Shown: positions 35,070 to 45,169 of the stretch, in pieces
Position numbering within the stretch: the first letter of the stretch is position 1
Layout of the letters: every line of letters begins with the position of its first letter
NCBI GenBank assembly: GCA_007922225.1
Contig: ML679958.1
Span: 51,292,838 to 51,356,837, forward strand
From: Emydura subglobosa
Lineage: Eukaryota > Chordata > Testudines > Chelidae
Length of the DNA: 64,000 bases
Reading direction: 5' to 3'
Position numbers and translations under genes: made by a program
Notes under the pieces: generated by a model
Seen by the model: only the letters and a program-made list of their open reading frames with translations
Told to the model about the DNA's origin: nothing
The model's database searches: none

Positions 35070-36699
35070 GGCCTACACTACAAAATTATGTCAATTCATG
35101 TTACATCGACATATAGCCTCCACAGTTAGTACATCACTTGGGCATGTGTACACTTAGCTCCTTGTATCAGCAGTGCGCATACTCACCAGTACAGGTATAG
35201 ATGCACAGTGAGTTGTAGCAGGGGTAAGTATCCCGCAGTGTAACCTGCTACTGTTCAGCGCATTGTCTTTCGGGAATATTTGGCAATGCATGATGGGGCT
35301 GAAACTAACTGCACGGTGGTGATTTGGACTGCAGGTTAAGTTTTCCAGTTTGCAATTATCTCCACCCCATAATGTTGTGTGTATCCCACAATCTTTGTGC
35401 CTTTTTCCAAAATCCCACAAACCTGCATGGCACTCCTTTCTGTCTGCCATCTCTGACAGAAGTATGGAGCCTGCACACAGCTCTGCACTATTGTCATGAG
35501 CGCTGCAAGCACAGGGCACACAATCCTGGAGTATTTGCAGAACTGCAAGAACCACCAAATGTGTAGGGAACATGATGACTCTTTGGAGGACAGATAGCTG
35601 TGGGACATAGCAAGAACCAATTCAAGGTTGTTGGTGGCGTACATGGAGCAGCTGCAGATGCTGGAGTGCCACACTTCCGGGCCCAAGAAACAAGCACCGA
35701 CTGGAGGGATCACACCATAATGCAAATTTGAGATGATGAGCAGTGGCTGCAGACCTTTCGGATGTACAAGGCCACATTCCTGGACCTGTACGTTGAGCTC
35801 GCCCCAGCCCACCACCACAGAGACACCCAAATGAGAGCTGCATTGACACTGGAGAAGTGAGCGGCAATTGCACTGTGGAAACTTGTAACACCAGATCACT
35901 ATTGGTTAGTCAAAAAATCAATCTGAAATTGGGAAATAGACCACATGGACTGTTGAGGTGCAGGGGGCGATTAATAGCCCTCCACACTTGCTACGCAGGA
36001 CTGTGACTCTTGGCAATGTGCAGGACATTGGATTTGGAGCAGTGGGCTTTCTGAACTACAGTGGGGCAATATACAGCAAGCATATCCCTATTTTCACACC
36101 AAACCACCTTGCTGCAGAGTACATCAATAGAAAGAGCTACTTTTCTAGAGTTATGCAAGCACTGGTAGATCACCAGGGATGCTTCACCGACATCAATGTG
36201 GGCTGGTCAGGGAAGGTGCAATACACTCGCATCTTTAAGAACACTGGACTATTCAGGAAATTGCAAGCAGGGACTTGCTTTCCCGAATAGCTGATTACCA
36301 TTGAAAATGTTGAAATGCCAACAGTCATCCTGGGGACCCAGCCTACTCTTTACTCATGAAGCCATATACTGGCCACCTCAGCAGCACCAAGGAACAATTC
36401 AACTACCAGCTCAGTAGGTGCAGGGTGACAGTTGAATGTGTTTTTGGTTGTTTGAAGGGACGCTGATGTTGTTTAGTCACCAGATTGGACCTCAGTAAGA
36501 AAAATATCCCAATGGTTATAGCTGCTGGCTTTGTACTCCATAATAATAATGTGAAGCAAAGGAATAAAAGTAACCAACTGGTATAGAGGTAAAGCGGCTG
36601 ACTTCTGAATTTGCACAGCCAGATAAAAGGGCTATTAGAACAGCTCAATACAGAGCTATATGGCTCAAGAAAGCTTTGAAAGACCACATTGGACAGTGA
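35070..36699 (+). pseudogene. PIF/Harbinger element 1: left end plus transposase (HARBI1-like) pseudogene
   Basis: It begins GGCCTACACTACAAAATTAT after TTA, the Harbinger-type terminus with a small deletion. Transposase-like sequence appears from about 35600: MRAALTLEK (about 35830), an RRTVTLGNVQDI block (36000), GAIYSKHIPIFTPNHLAAEY (36065), RVMQALVDHQGCFTDINVGW (36145) and FAQPDKRAIR..Q near the C-terminus, with a stop at 36697-36699. Family members are endonuclease-type DDE transposases that act with a MYB-like partner. Frameshifts and stops show it is inactive. The first catalytic Asp of the G-A-I-D motif is Tyr here, and the second-Asp region (GDPAYP) is destroyed. No MYB-like partner or right terminus is present, so the 3' half is missing. 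Confidence 0.88.
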
Positions 36700-37157
36700 T
36701 CCAGAGTAGTGTGCGTTGTTGTAGTGTGGTTAGAGTAGTATAAATAATCAGGTGTATCAAAAAGTTGGAAATGGTAGAAAGTAAGAAAGAAAGAACAGTA
36801 GAAATCAGAATTTTGCTAAGTTTTAAAAAGATCTGCATTCCTGTCCATGAAGTTAAGTTTCAACCACATGTCTTTATAGCACATTCTGGCAGCTGAAATC
36901 AAAGACTTGTGATGTGCTAGGCAGTGAAAAAGTAATAAATTGGTAAGAATTTATTGCTACCTAAGGGCATATATGAAAAGAACAGTTACCAGATTAGGTA
37001 CTCAGTTATTGTGGTTTTGGATTTTAATTATAAACTTGAAAGCTTTTTGTTTTCAACAGTATGTGTCTTTTTATGTCTAAGATGCTTTTCATGTGAATCA
37101 CATGTTGTATGTTTTATTTGTATGTTTTATTTGAGAAAGGCTTCAGGGGAACTTTTA
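36700..37157. other. Unclassified sequence between Harbinger 1 and CR1
   Basis: AT-rich and non-coding. It may be the decayed right part of Harbinger element 1 or intronic sequence; no terminal repeat is visible. Confidence 0.3.
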
Positions 37158-37845
37158 CATTATAAGAACATAAATGGTCATACTGGGTCTGACAAATGGT
37201 TCATCGAGCCTAGTATCCTGTCTTCCAATAGTGCCTGATGCCAGAAGCATCAACAGGGAATCAACAGAACAGACAATCATTGAGTGATCCATCCCGTCAT
37301 ACACTCCCAGCTTCTGGCAGTCAAAGTGTATGGTTGCCTCCTAGACTATCTTGGCTAATAGCCATTAACGGACCTATCCCTCTATGAACTTATCTAATTC
37401 TTTAATGAACAGTTATATGATTGGCCTTCACAACATCACACAATGCACACTCAACCCCTGTGGAACTCATTGCCAAGTGAAGAAATACTTCCTTATATGT
37501 TTTTTGTAAATTTGCTACCTATTAATTTTATTATGTGATTCCTGGTTCATCTGTTATGTGAAGATGTAAATAACACTTCCTTATTCACTTTCTCCATACC
37601 AGTCAGGGTTTTTCAGACCTGTATCATACTCCCTCCCCCCCGCACCCCCAGCCATCTCTTTTCTAAGATGAACAGTCCCAGTCTCTTTCATCTTTCCCCA
37701 TATGGAAGCTGTTCCATGGGTCTAATCATTTTTGTTGCCCTTATTCACACTTTTTCCAATTCCAACGTATCTTTTTTGCGATGCAATGACCAGAACAGCA
37801 TGCATTCAAGGTGTGGGCATACCAGGGGTCTATATAGTGTATATA
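37158..37845 (-). mobile_element. CR1 LINE 3' fragment
   Basis: A classic reptile CR1 3' region in reverse: AAGAACATAAATGGTCATAC at the tail, then GAAATACTTCCTTATATGTT, AATAACACTTCCTTATTCAC and ATTTTTGTTGCCC, ending within ATTCAAGGTGTGGGCATACC. It is moderately diverged and non-coding, with the 5' end truncated. Confidence 0.85.
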
Positions 37846-37869
37846 TTAATGATGTAAAAATTCATTTAA

Positions 37870-38080
37870 TTAACAATCCATTAAAACATTTAAATACGTG
37901 AGAGGGAGGAGCCACGCTGGGATCCACTCCTCCCTGCCGAGCAGCTCTGCACACTGAGGGGTTGGGGAGGCCCTTCCCTGCCAAGCTCAGCCAGATGCAC
38001 AATTATTGAGCAGTAGCTGGGCAACATTTAAACCAATTAGTAAACGGTAAGACCACTGATTACTGTTTAAACATTTAGCC
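37870..38080. repeat. MITE-like block with TTTAAAC-type ends
   Basis: An approximately 200-bp GC-rich core (GGAGGAGCCACGCTGGGATC, about 37903-37922) lies between AT-rich ends carrying AAACATTTAAATA and ACTGTTTAAACATTTA. The GTAAACGGTAA words near 38041 recall reptile elements with TTAACCGGTTAA-like termini. It separates CR1 from Harbinger element 2; the class is uncertain. Confidence 0.35.
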
Positions 38081-38089
38081 ACTTACAGC

Positions 38090-38808
38090 CCATGTCTGTG
38101 CACGCTTTTACAAAGTGCTGCATAATATACTTGGCAGCGATCATACCAGTACCCCACAGATCAACATGGATATATCTGAGGAGCTCAAATTCTGAATCTT
38201 GACTTTCACTTTCCATTGTGACTATACTGACAATGGTACCTCTGTGTGCTTTATTTATAACTGCTGCCATTTCAGTCTTAACGATTTCCCCCCCACACAC
38301 ACACACACTCATGGAATGCTTGAGCTACATAAGGACGAGAAAGAGGACAACTCAGAACGACATATACAGAGTGATCCTGCAAGCCAGTGCTGCATCAGAG
38401 AGTGAAAAGAGGGCCTGGAGGATGAATATTGCCAACGATATGGAGATGGAAAAAGCAGTGAGGAGAAAGGCCTCGGAGTCCCAGCAGGAAAAGAAGGAGA
38501 TATGCCAGGACATAATGAGACTCCACCAGCAGCAAACAGATGCTGCACATTCTTGTGGACCTAGAGGTTCAAACAAACATGGGCTTCCCTTTGCAGTCCA
38601 TGGAGAATTCCATTATAGCACTTCCCTACACTCCCCCTCAATATTCCATGTGACATCAGGAGCTGCATCCCTACCGCCACCACTCCACAATGGAGGACAG
38701 CAAGGACAACCACAGCTTCACATACACCAAACATGCCTCTCAAAGGTCTGTATATGTGTATCTAAAATGAGCATGAATGTTTCTTCCCCTTCAAGCTGTG
38801 TTCCATAA
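38090..38808 (+). pseudogene. Harbinger element 2: MYB-like protein remnant
   Basis: From 38090 the plus strand reads RFYKVLHNILGSDHTSTPQ, like the linker after the MYB/SANT-like domain in reptile Harbinger second ORFs (FYKELDAILGG.PTST). After an unrelated-looking stretch with an (AC)7 run (about 38294-38308), the frame at 38310-38808 carries the charged C-terminal part with KRAWRMNIANDM and EKKEICQDIMRLHQQQTDAA, typical of the coiled-coil tail. The N-terminal MYB-like domain is missing, cut at about 38090. In active family members this protein binds the element ends and helps bring the transposase into the nucleus. It faces the transposase remnant at 39404-40400, so the two are convergent, as expected within one element. 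Confidence 0.7.
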
Positions 38809-39361
38809 ATGTATTACGGTCTGAATATATTTGCTTTTAAATTCAACAGAACTGTTTTCAGAAGTGTTTTTGTTACTCAGTACAACTGTATTGTTTGACT
38901 AAAAATTCATCTTTATTTGTTCCTAATATATTTAGCAGAATGCTTAGCTGTAGTGGAATTACCAACTTATCACTGGATACTGTGAAACAACACATAGGAT
39001 CAGTGACAATCACAGTGTAATAATCATAAGCGTACAGCAAGCACCACAAAATTAATAGGTGCACAGTCAGTGATATATTCATAGCGGTGTACCAAGCACA
39101 ACACCGTTCCTAACAGGGCCCTCAACTGCAGCGTCAAGGAGAGTACAGTGCACCATAGCACATTACTATGGCTCTCTATTAAAGTGCTCTTTTAAAGCCT
39201 CCCTGAGCCAAATAGCTCCGGGTTGAGCATGTGTGATCATCCTCATTTCTGATTAATCAAACTCAGGAGACAGATGCTCCAAGTCTGTCCTCCACAGTGG
39301 CACCAACTTTTCTCCATTTGTTTCACAGATATTATGTATAACTCAGCAGGCAGCTATAACC

Positions 39362-39420
39362 TTTATATTACATATTATATTATATATTATACATTAAATT
39401 ATATTATATATAAATATAAT
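39362..39420. repeat. AT-rich simple repeat
   Basis: Imperfect TATAT/ATTATA repeats lie at the C-terminal edge of the Harbinger element 2 transposase remnant and probably expanded after insertion. Confidence 0.8.
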
Positions 39421-40400
39421 TGGGTTTTTTCCTCACTGGATCCAGTCTTGTGAGTAAACACCACCAGCATCCCATCAATCTACCAAAAACACATTCAACT
39501 GTCATTCTGCGTCTCCTCAGCCAGTAGCTGAATCTTCCGTTGGTGCTGTCGAGGTGGCCAATGTACAGCTTCATGAGCCAGGGGAGTATGGGGTAGGCTG
39601 GGTTCCCCAGGATCACTACAGGTATTTCAACATTCCCAAAGCTAATCTGCCCATCAGGAAAGAAAGTTCCTGCTTGTACCTTTCTGAACAGTCCTGTGTT
39701 CTTAAAGTTGCAAGTCTCATGCACCTTCCCTGACCAGCCCACACTGATCATAGTGAAGTGTTCCCGGTGATCCACCAACACGTGCATAACCATAGAAAAT
39801 AACCCTTTCTGTTGATATACTCTGCAATAAAGAGATCTGGTGCAAACTAGGGCTATGGGTGCCATATATTGCTCCACCACAAATCAAGAACCCATTGCTG
39901 CACATACATCCACTATATCCTGCACATTGCTGAGAGTCACTGCCCCGCGTAGCAGGTGGCAATTAATCAAGTTGAACACTTGCATGACTATGGCCCCCAG
40001 AGGGGCTTTTTCCAACTTCAAAATTATTTCCCACTGACCAGTACCAAAACGGCACTGCAAGTTTTCAAAATGTGATCTCCACTCTCTTCTCTGGTGTCAG
40101 GGCAGCTTTCATTTTGGTGTCCCTGTGCTTTGCAAGCTCAGCAAACAAATCCAAGAATGTGGCCTTGGATTTCTGAAAATTCTGCAGGCATTGCTCATCA
40201 CACTCAGAATGCATTAGGATGTGATCCCACCGGTCAGTGCTCATTTTTCAGGCCCAGAAGCACCACTACCCCATTTGCAGCTGCTTTTTGAACACCACCA
40301 ACTATCTTGGATTGCTTCTCACTGTGCCCCACAGCAATCTGCCCTTCAGAAAATCATCATGTTCCATGCAGCTCTTCTTGTGGCCCTGCAAATTCTGGTG
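39404..40400 (-). pseudogene. Harbinger element 2: transposase (HARBI1-like) pseudogene
   Basis: The minus strand gives, N to C: GGAIYGTHSP (about 39870), VLVDHREHFTMISVGWSGKV (39750), NTGLFRKVQAGTFFPDGQI (39690), GNPAYPILPWLMKLYIGHLD (39600) and RRMTVECVFGRLMGCWWCLL (39480). These are successive blocks of PIF/Harbinger DDE endonuclease transposases. Of the catalytic triad, the first Asp is Tyr, the second (GDPAYP) is Asn and the final Glu is kept. The N-terminal part (KAALTPEKRVEIT, about 40080-40110) is in another frame, so the gene is broken. The downstream AT-rich tract at 39362-39420 interrupts the C-terminus. Together with the MYB-like remnant this makes a 2.8-kb, left-truncated element. 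Confidence 0.88.
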
Positions 40401-41245
40401 TATCGTCTGTCCTAAGCTTGCAATGCTCACGACAATAGTGCAGAGCTGTGCACCCTCCAGGCTTCTGTCAGAGATGGCAGACAGTGACAAGTCCTGTGTG
40501 GGTTCACAAGATTTTCAAAACTGGCATGAAAAATATGGGGTAGAGATGGCGTAATGGGGTGGAGAAAGTTGCATGATGGGAACTTGACCCCACAGTCCCA
40601 GACACCTTGTGTAATTCATTTTTGCCCCACCATGTTTTGCCAAAATTTCCCAAAATGCAGTGTGCTGGATGGTGGCAAGTTCACAGTGGGATACCTATCC
40701 ATGGTGCACCACACTGTACATGGCAACAAGCACTCCTGATGAGCGCACACAGCATCAATGCAAGGACCCAAATATGCACATACAATATACTAACTGCAGA
40801 GCTTTATGCCAATGTAACTTATGTTGCCAAAAGTTTGTAGTGTAGACATGCCCTCAGACACAGTGGAAATTGGAGGAATTTATCAAAGTGAGATGTTAAG
40901 GACTAGGAACATCTTTACTCAGCTTAGAAAATTTGTTTTAAACAAAAATATGTCTGGCTTGCCATATTCAATGCAACTCATTTCTACCCCCAAAAGCAAT
41001 CACTTTTAAATGCTTTTATGCGAATTTATTTTGGAAAAATGTAGCCCAATCTATAGATTTGATATTAATTATATTGATTACTTAAGAATTCTCAGTTATC
41101 ACTCTGAGGCAAAACAATGTATTTTTCCCAAGGCTGTCTCAGAAATTGCTGGACTTTTGTAGCTGAAATATTAAAAAAAAAAAAACTTTAGTGACACCCA
41201 GCACAGAAAATTTCAGCTCTAACACTTAAAGTTTGGCAAAGTTAA

Positions 41246-41485
41246 GCCATGTCTATACATACAGAGCTGCAGCAGCCCAGCTGTACTGATACAGCTGCAT
41301 TACTGCAGTGTGTCTGGTGAAGACACTCTATCCTGACGGAAGAGAGCTCTTCCGTTGGCATAATAAAACCAGCTTCTGCCACTCATGGAGATATGTCGGC
41401 GGGAGAAGCTTTCCCACTAACACAGCACTATGCACAGAAGAGCTTATGGCGGTGTAACTTATGTTGCTCAGGGGTGGTTTATTCA
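41246..41485. mobile_element. Harbinger-like MITE, right end decayed
   Basis: It starts GCCATGTCTATACATACAGA after TTAA. The interior has GAGCTGCAGCAGCCCAGCTG, CTGGTGAAGACACTCTATCC and GGCGGTGTAACTTATGTTGC, a reptile MITE family I recall. The matching right terminus is missing after TTGCTCAGGGGTGG. Confidence 0.7.
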
Positions 41486-41939
41486 GTGTTAGAAGCAACT
41501 GAAAACAGAGTCTTAGAATAGAAAATGCTAGATAACCCAAACTATAGCAACCGGTACTGCCTATAATATGCAGTGTTCTATAGATACACAATGTTCTCAC
41601 AGTAACATTCACTAGGTTTCCTGAGTTAAATACATTTAAATGTGCAACTGCCATTCTGTATTATTATTATATTTCAGTACTGTCCAACATGTGACAGGCT
41701 AGAGATCTGCAGCCTACGAGATGGACCTTTGGGGAAGACCAGACCCCACCGAGAGCAACTGAAGTTGTTCCCTTCTCTCTAATACTGCAGACCCACAAGA
41801 CTACTGCCAGACACTTACTCCCCTTCAGTCCTGATGTTTCTGCTGCTGTCCCTGCATTCTCTCCCTCTAATACCCGTAGGTGTGACTTACATGGCACCAC
41901 TCACAGCAATTGCTATAGCAAGAGGCAAGGACCAGAACT

Positions 41940-42360
41940 GTGAAGGACATGGGGAAGTTGAAAGCCAAAATGCAAAATAACAGACACATCACATATGAAC
42001 AGCAATCGGGTACTGGGAAACTAAGAGAAAACAAGATAGCAAAGAGGAGAAGAAGAAGAATCAGTTTAGCATATTGGATAACAACAACTGAGTTACAGTA
42101 GCAGGAACAACACAAGGAAAGGGGAAACTTAGAACTAGAGAACAACAGAGAGAGAGTACTAGAGCTAAAGCAACAGAAATGGGAAAGGGACAGCATTAAC
42201 TAGGGTGAGAGGAAATGAATGGAGAAAGGGGAGTGCAAAGACATGATGATGAGGGAGAAACTGGGAAACAAAAGCAAAAGGAAAGAAGAAAACTTGGAAA
42301 GATGGGGGGGAAATCATGAATGAAAAATGGAAGCAGATGACAAAAGTCAGACACACAAAA
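41940..42360 (+). repeat. Polypurine-rich tract
   Basis: The plus strand is dominated by A and G across about 400 bases (for example GAAAGAAGAAAACTTGGAAA about 42281-42300). Minus-strand frames rich in Phe, Leu and Ser here reflect the bias. No family was recognised; an old A/G-rich retroelement body or a decayed simple repeat are possible. Confidence 0.4.
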
Positions 42361-42454
42361 TAATGTAACAGGTGAGATGCAGCAATTGCATCAGGACATG
42401 CAGAGAAGTAGTCTTGGAGGACTCAAATACTATTGTTACAAAAAGGTGCCAACT

Positions 42455-42540
42455 ATATCAGTTCAGGAAACACCGTGCTAAATACTGTACAAACATACAC
42501 AGAAACACACTCTTCCTGAGAAGTTTACAATCTAATTACA
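42455..42540 (-). repeat. SINE-like 3' tail fragment
   Basis: The words CCGTGCTAAATACTGTACAA and GAGAAGTTTACAATCTAATT are the reverse of the TTAGATTGTAAGCTCT...TGTACAGCACCTAGCAC tail common in amniote interspersed repeats. Short and diverged. Confidence 0.5.
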
Positions 42541-43659
42541 CTTTTTGTGTGTGCATTAACATACTTTAGGTTCAGTGTCTCACGTAGCTTTCATAGGTTA
42601 ACCTGGCTAATATATGGTTGATGTAATTAGGTTTTTTTAAATTAAATCTATATATGATATGATATAATGCTAATGTCACTTATATAATGTAAGAGACAAT
42701 AATGTTGTTAGCGTCTTAGTGTAGTGGAAACTAAACAGCTTTTTGAGTGAAAAGTTATGTTATATTCTTAACATCTATTAAGATTTGATTTTGTCACCAA
42801 AAAGGACATCCCAACAAGTTGCAGTCTTGCATCCGATGAAAACAAGATGACGGTAATGGTGAGGTCACGAAGAAGGTACACTTTTATAGGAGGTATATGA
42901 AGCTGAGGTCAAAGTAAGCAGAGCACAAGGCTGATCATGAAAAATGCCAGAAGATAAAACTGATGGATTTAAAGAAGCCTAAACTCTCCTATACTTACTC
43001 TTGTCAAAGAAAGAAGACTAGCAAGGGACCATTCAAGATGCAATTCCATTCTATGTACCACCATGGCTACATCATAGCCACATGAATTTGTTGCTGCTTA
43101 GCATAACAATACTGGCAGAGCATTTCAATTTTTGCACTGAAGAGAACAGAGTGTAAGGCTATTAAAGGCTGACTATTCTTGACAGCCCCCACCAATGAAA
43201 TAAATATAAACAAATCAATTTACACAGAGAATACAATAATAAAACTAAAATAGAAAAATGTACTAGACTGTATCTAATCCAAATTCATTTTCAAACAGAA
43301 GATTGAAACCATGTCAAGCAATGTTAGCCTGACCTATAATGACAAAGATGAATCTCCTCCTGTCACCAATTCTGAAAATCCAGATTAATTCGGAACTATA
43401 AAAGTGAGAATGTCTTTTCACTGCATTTCATAACATTGGTTGACTTATGATGCTGACAGTTTTGATATTCTGCACTTGGTGTCAGCAGTATGATAAAAGC
43501 AAGGGTATTAGCAGAAATCATTTTGAGAGTGGATGAAGTACATTCAGACTACACATTATTGAAGCTCATGAAGTCTTCGCCGCAATGAAAAATGCTGAAA
43601 GAGCATTCACAGTCAAACGAACAAAAGCGTACAACAGATCAGAAGATAAATATGTACAT
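42541..43659. other. No recognisable feature
   Basis: AT-rich presumptive intron. I saw no gene, SINE or LINE signature. Confidence 0.35.
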
Positions 43660-44690
43660 TGTGACCCTTCCGTGCCCAAGGTAGCCACCTGAAAATGCCA
43701 AGGTTAGGGCAGGCTGTAAAAGGAGAGCAGATTCTCCCAACACTGGTGGGTGACACTGAAGTCAAGACTTCCCAACCAACCACAAACTGTGCTTCTGATT
43801 CCCCAAACCGGTTATCAAGAAGCCAGTACACAAATACGCAAAGCCCTCTTTACTGCATTTCAGTCTCCGGCCCCCAATCAGCCACTAGGTCCAGTAAAGA
43901 GACTAGTTATTTAACTCTATACTCTTTACCAAAAAGGTTTCTCCTGACCCCAAAAGGTCAGTCACAGTACCAGATCAATATAAGTTTGGATCTTACCCAA
44001 AATACCACGCTGCCAGCCAATCCTTTAGTAATAAAACTAAAGGTTTATTATAAAAAGAAAGAAACAAACTTTAAGAGAAATGTTAAATGATTAAAGCAAT
44101 CAGATACATACAAATGATTTGAAAGTCCATATATAACAGGTTTCTAGGAGAATTGTGGAATTAGCAGTTATAATCCCTTTGGTGTACATCCTGTACCTGG
44201 ATGGGTCTCAGTCCTTTGTTTCACAGCTTCAGTTATAGATGAGTTGATCCAGAGGTAGATAGGTGGCTGAAGGCTGAACAGGATTGAAGACAAAATAGAT
44301 CCCAGGCACCTGCCTTTTATGTCCTCTGACCCTGGCCATGCTGCTTGAGGAATTTCACAGGAACCAAAATGGAGTCCAGAGTCACATGAGCAAGTCCTGG
44401 TGACTCATCAGGTATATCCCTAGCTTCTTCCCCTGGGCCCCTTGCACCTGTGAATGTCTTAATAGGCCATTATTCAGGCCATCCCTGCAGCCATCCTGTC
44501 TGGGACATTACCCAGACAGAGCACAATTTGAAATACAGATGTAGCAACCATATCCATAACTTCCATTACACATAAAACATGAACATAATCATCATCTTAC
44601 TTAGCACATTATAGCCATTCTAACAGTACCTGACGTGGCATATCTTACATGAATTATTATGATTTTGACATACTGATATCAAACAATATA
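43660..44690 (-). repeat. LTR-like repeat, reverse orientation
   Basis: A long non-coding block I recall as very common in turtle DNA: GCCAGCCAATCCTTTAGTAA, AAAGGTTTATTATAAAAAG, GGGTCTCAGTCCTTTGTTTC, AAAATGGAGTCCAGAGTCAC and CTGTCTGGGACATTACCCAG. On the minus strand AATAAACC could be its polyadenylation signal. No internal coding region adjoins it, so it is probably a solo LTR. The ends are estimates and its retroelement class is uncertain. The 131-codon frame at 43695 lies inside it and is not a gene. Confidence 0.55.
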
Positions 44691-45169
44691 CTAAATACTA
44701 AATCCCCAATCCAGCCAGCATGACAGAAAGCAGGAAGAAATGGACCAAATAAGTAAACATTTCTGTACTCATTTTGCTACTGTTATAAAACGAAGACCAT
44801 TCACCTATTTTCTTCATCCTAATGCCATTTCAGAAAAAAAAAAATTAGAGCAGATGTCATCAGAAAAAGATAAAGCAGTGAGAAGGTAGGTCTTCTTAGA
44901 AACTATAGAATACAAGTAAAGTAATATTATGGCCACCAGGTTACATAAACATTTGATTATTTTATTTATTCTCAAAACAGATAATGAGAGAATATAGGGG
45001 CATTAGTCCCTATATTTCACAACTGTCCATCACTAATGGGCTTCTTATCTGAAAATTAGTCAGTGCTCCTGGAGCTATAAGTAATACCATAATGATTAAT
45101 TACTAAAAATGTTTGTTGGACAGATGAAGTTTGGAGTAAGGAGCTGCTGATAAATGCAATCTCAGAAGC
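44691..45169. other. No recognisable feature
   Basis: AT-rich presumptive intron between an LTR-like repeat and a CR1. It contains a short A-run at about 44836-44846 and nothing else I can classify. Confidence 0.35.

Larger units (their letters stand above)
38090..40853 (-). mobile_element. PIF/Harbinger element 2, left-truncated
   Basis: The right terminus on the plus strand is TTTGTAGTGTAGACATGCCC, ending near 40853, the reverse of the GGGCATGTCTACACTACAAA end type. The subterminal region in reverse (GGTCCTTGCATTGATGCTGT, about 40748-40767) is related to the 35070 and 18694 elements. The convergent MYB-like and transposase remnants lie inside. No matching left terminus is seen at 38090, so that end is deleted. 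Confidence 0.8.

Noticed and set aside
35336..35899. 187-codon minus-strand frame
   Set aside because: It is antisense to the Harbinger transposase N-terminal region; the sense-strand homology explains the sequence.
35070..40853. Domesticated HARBI1/NAIF1-like host genes
   Set aside because: Both transposase remnants have frameshifts and lost catalytic residues, and they lie within transposon ends. They are pseudogenes rather than conserved single-copy genes.
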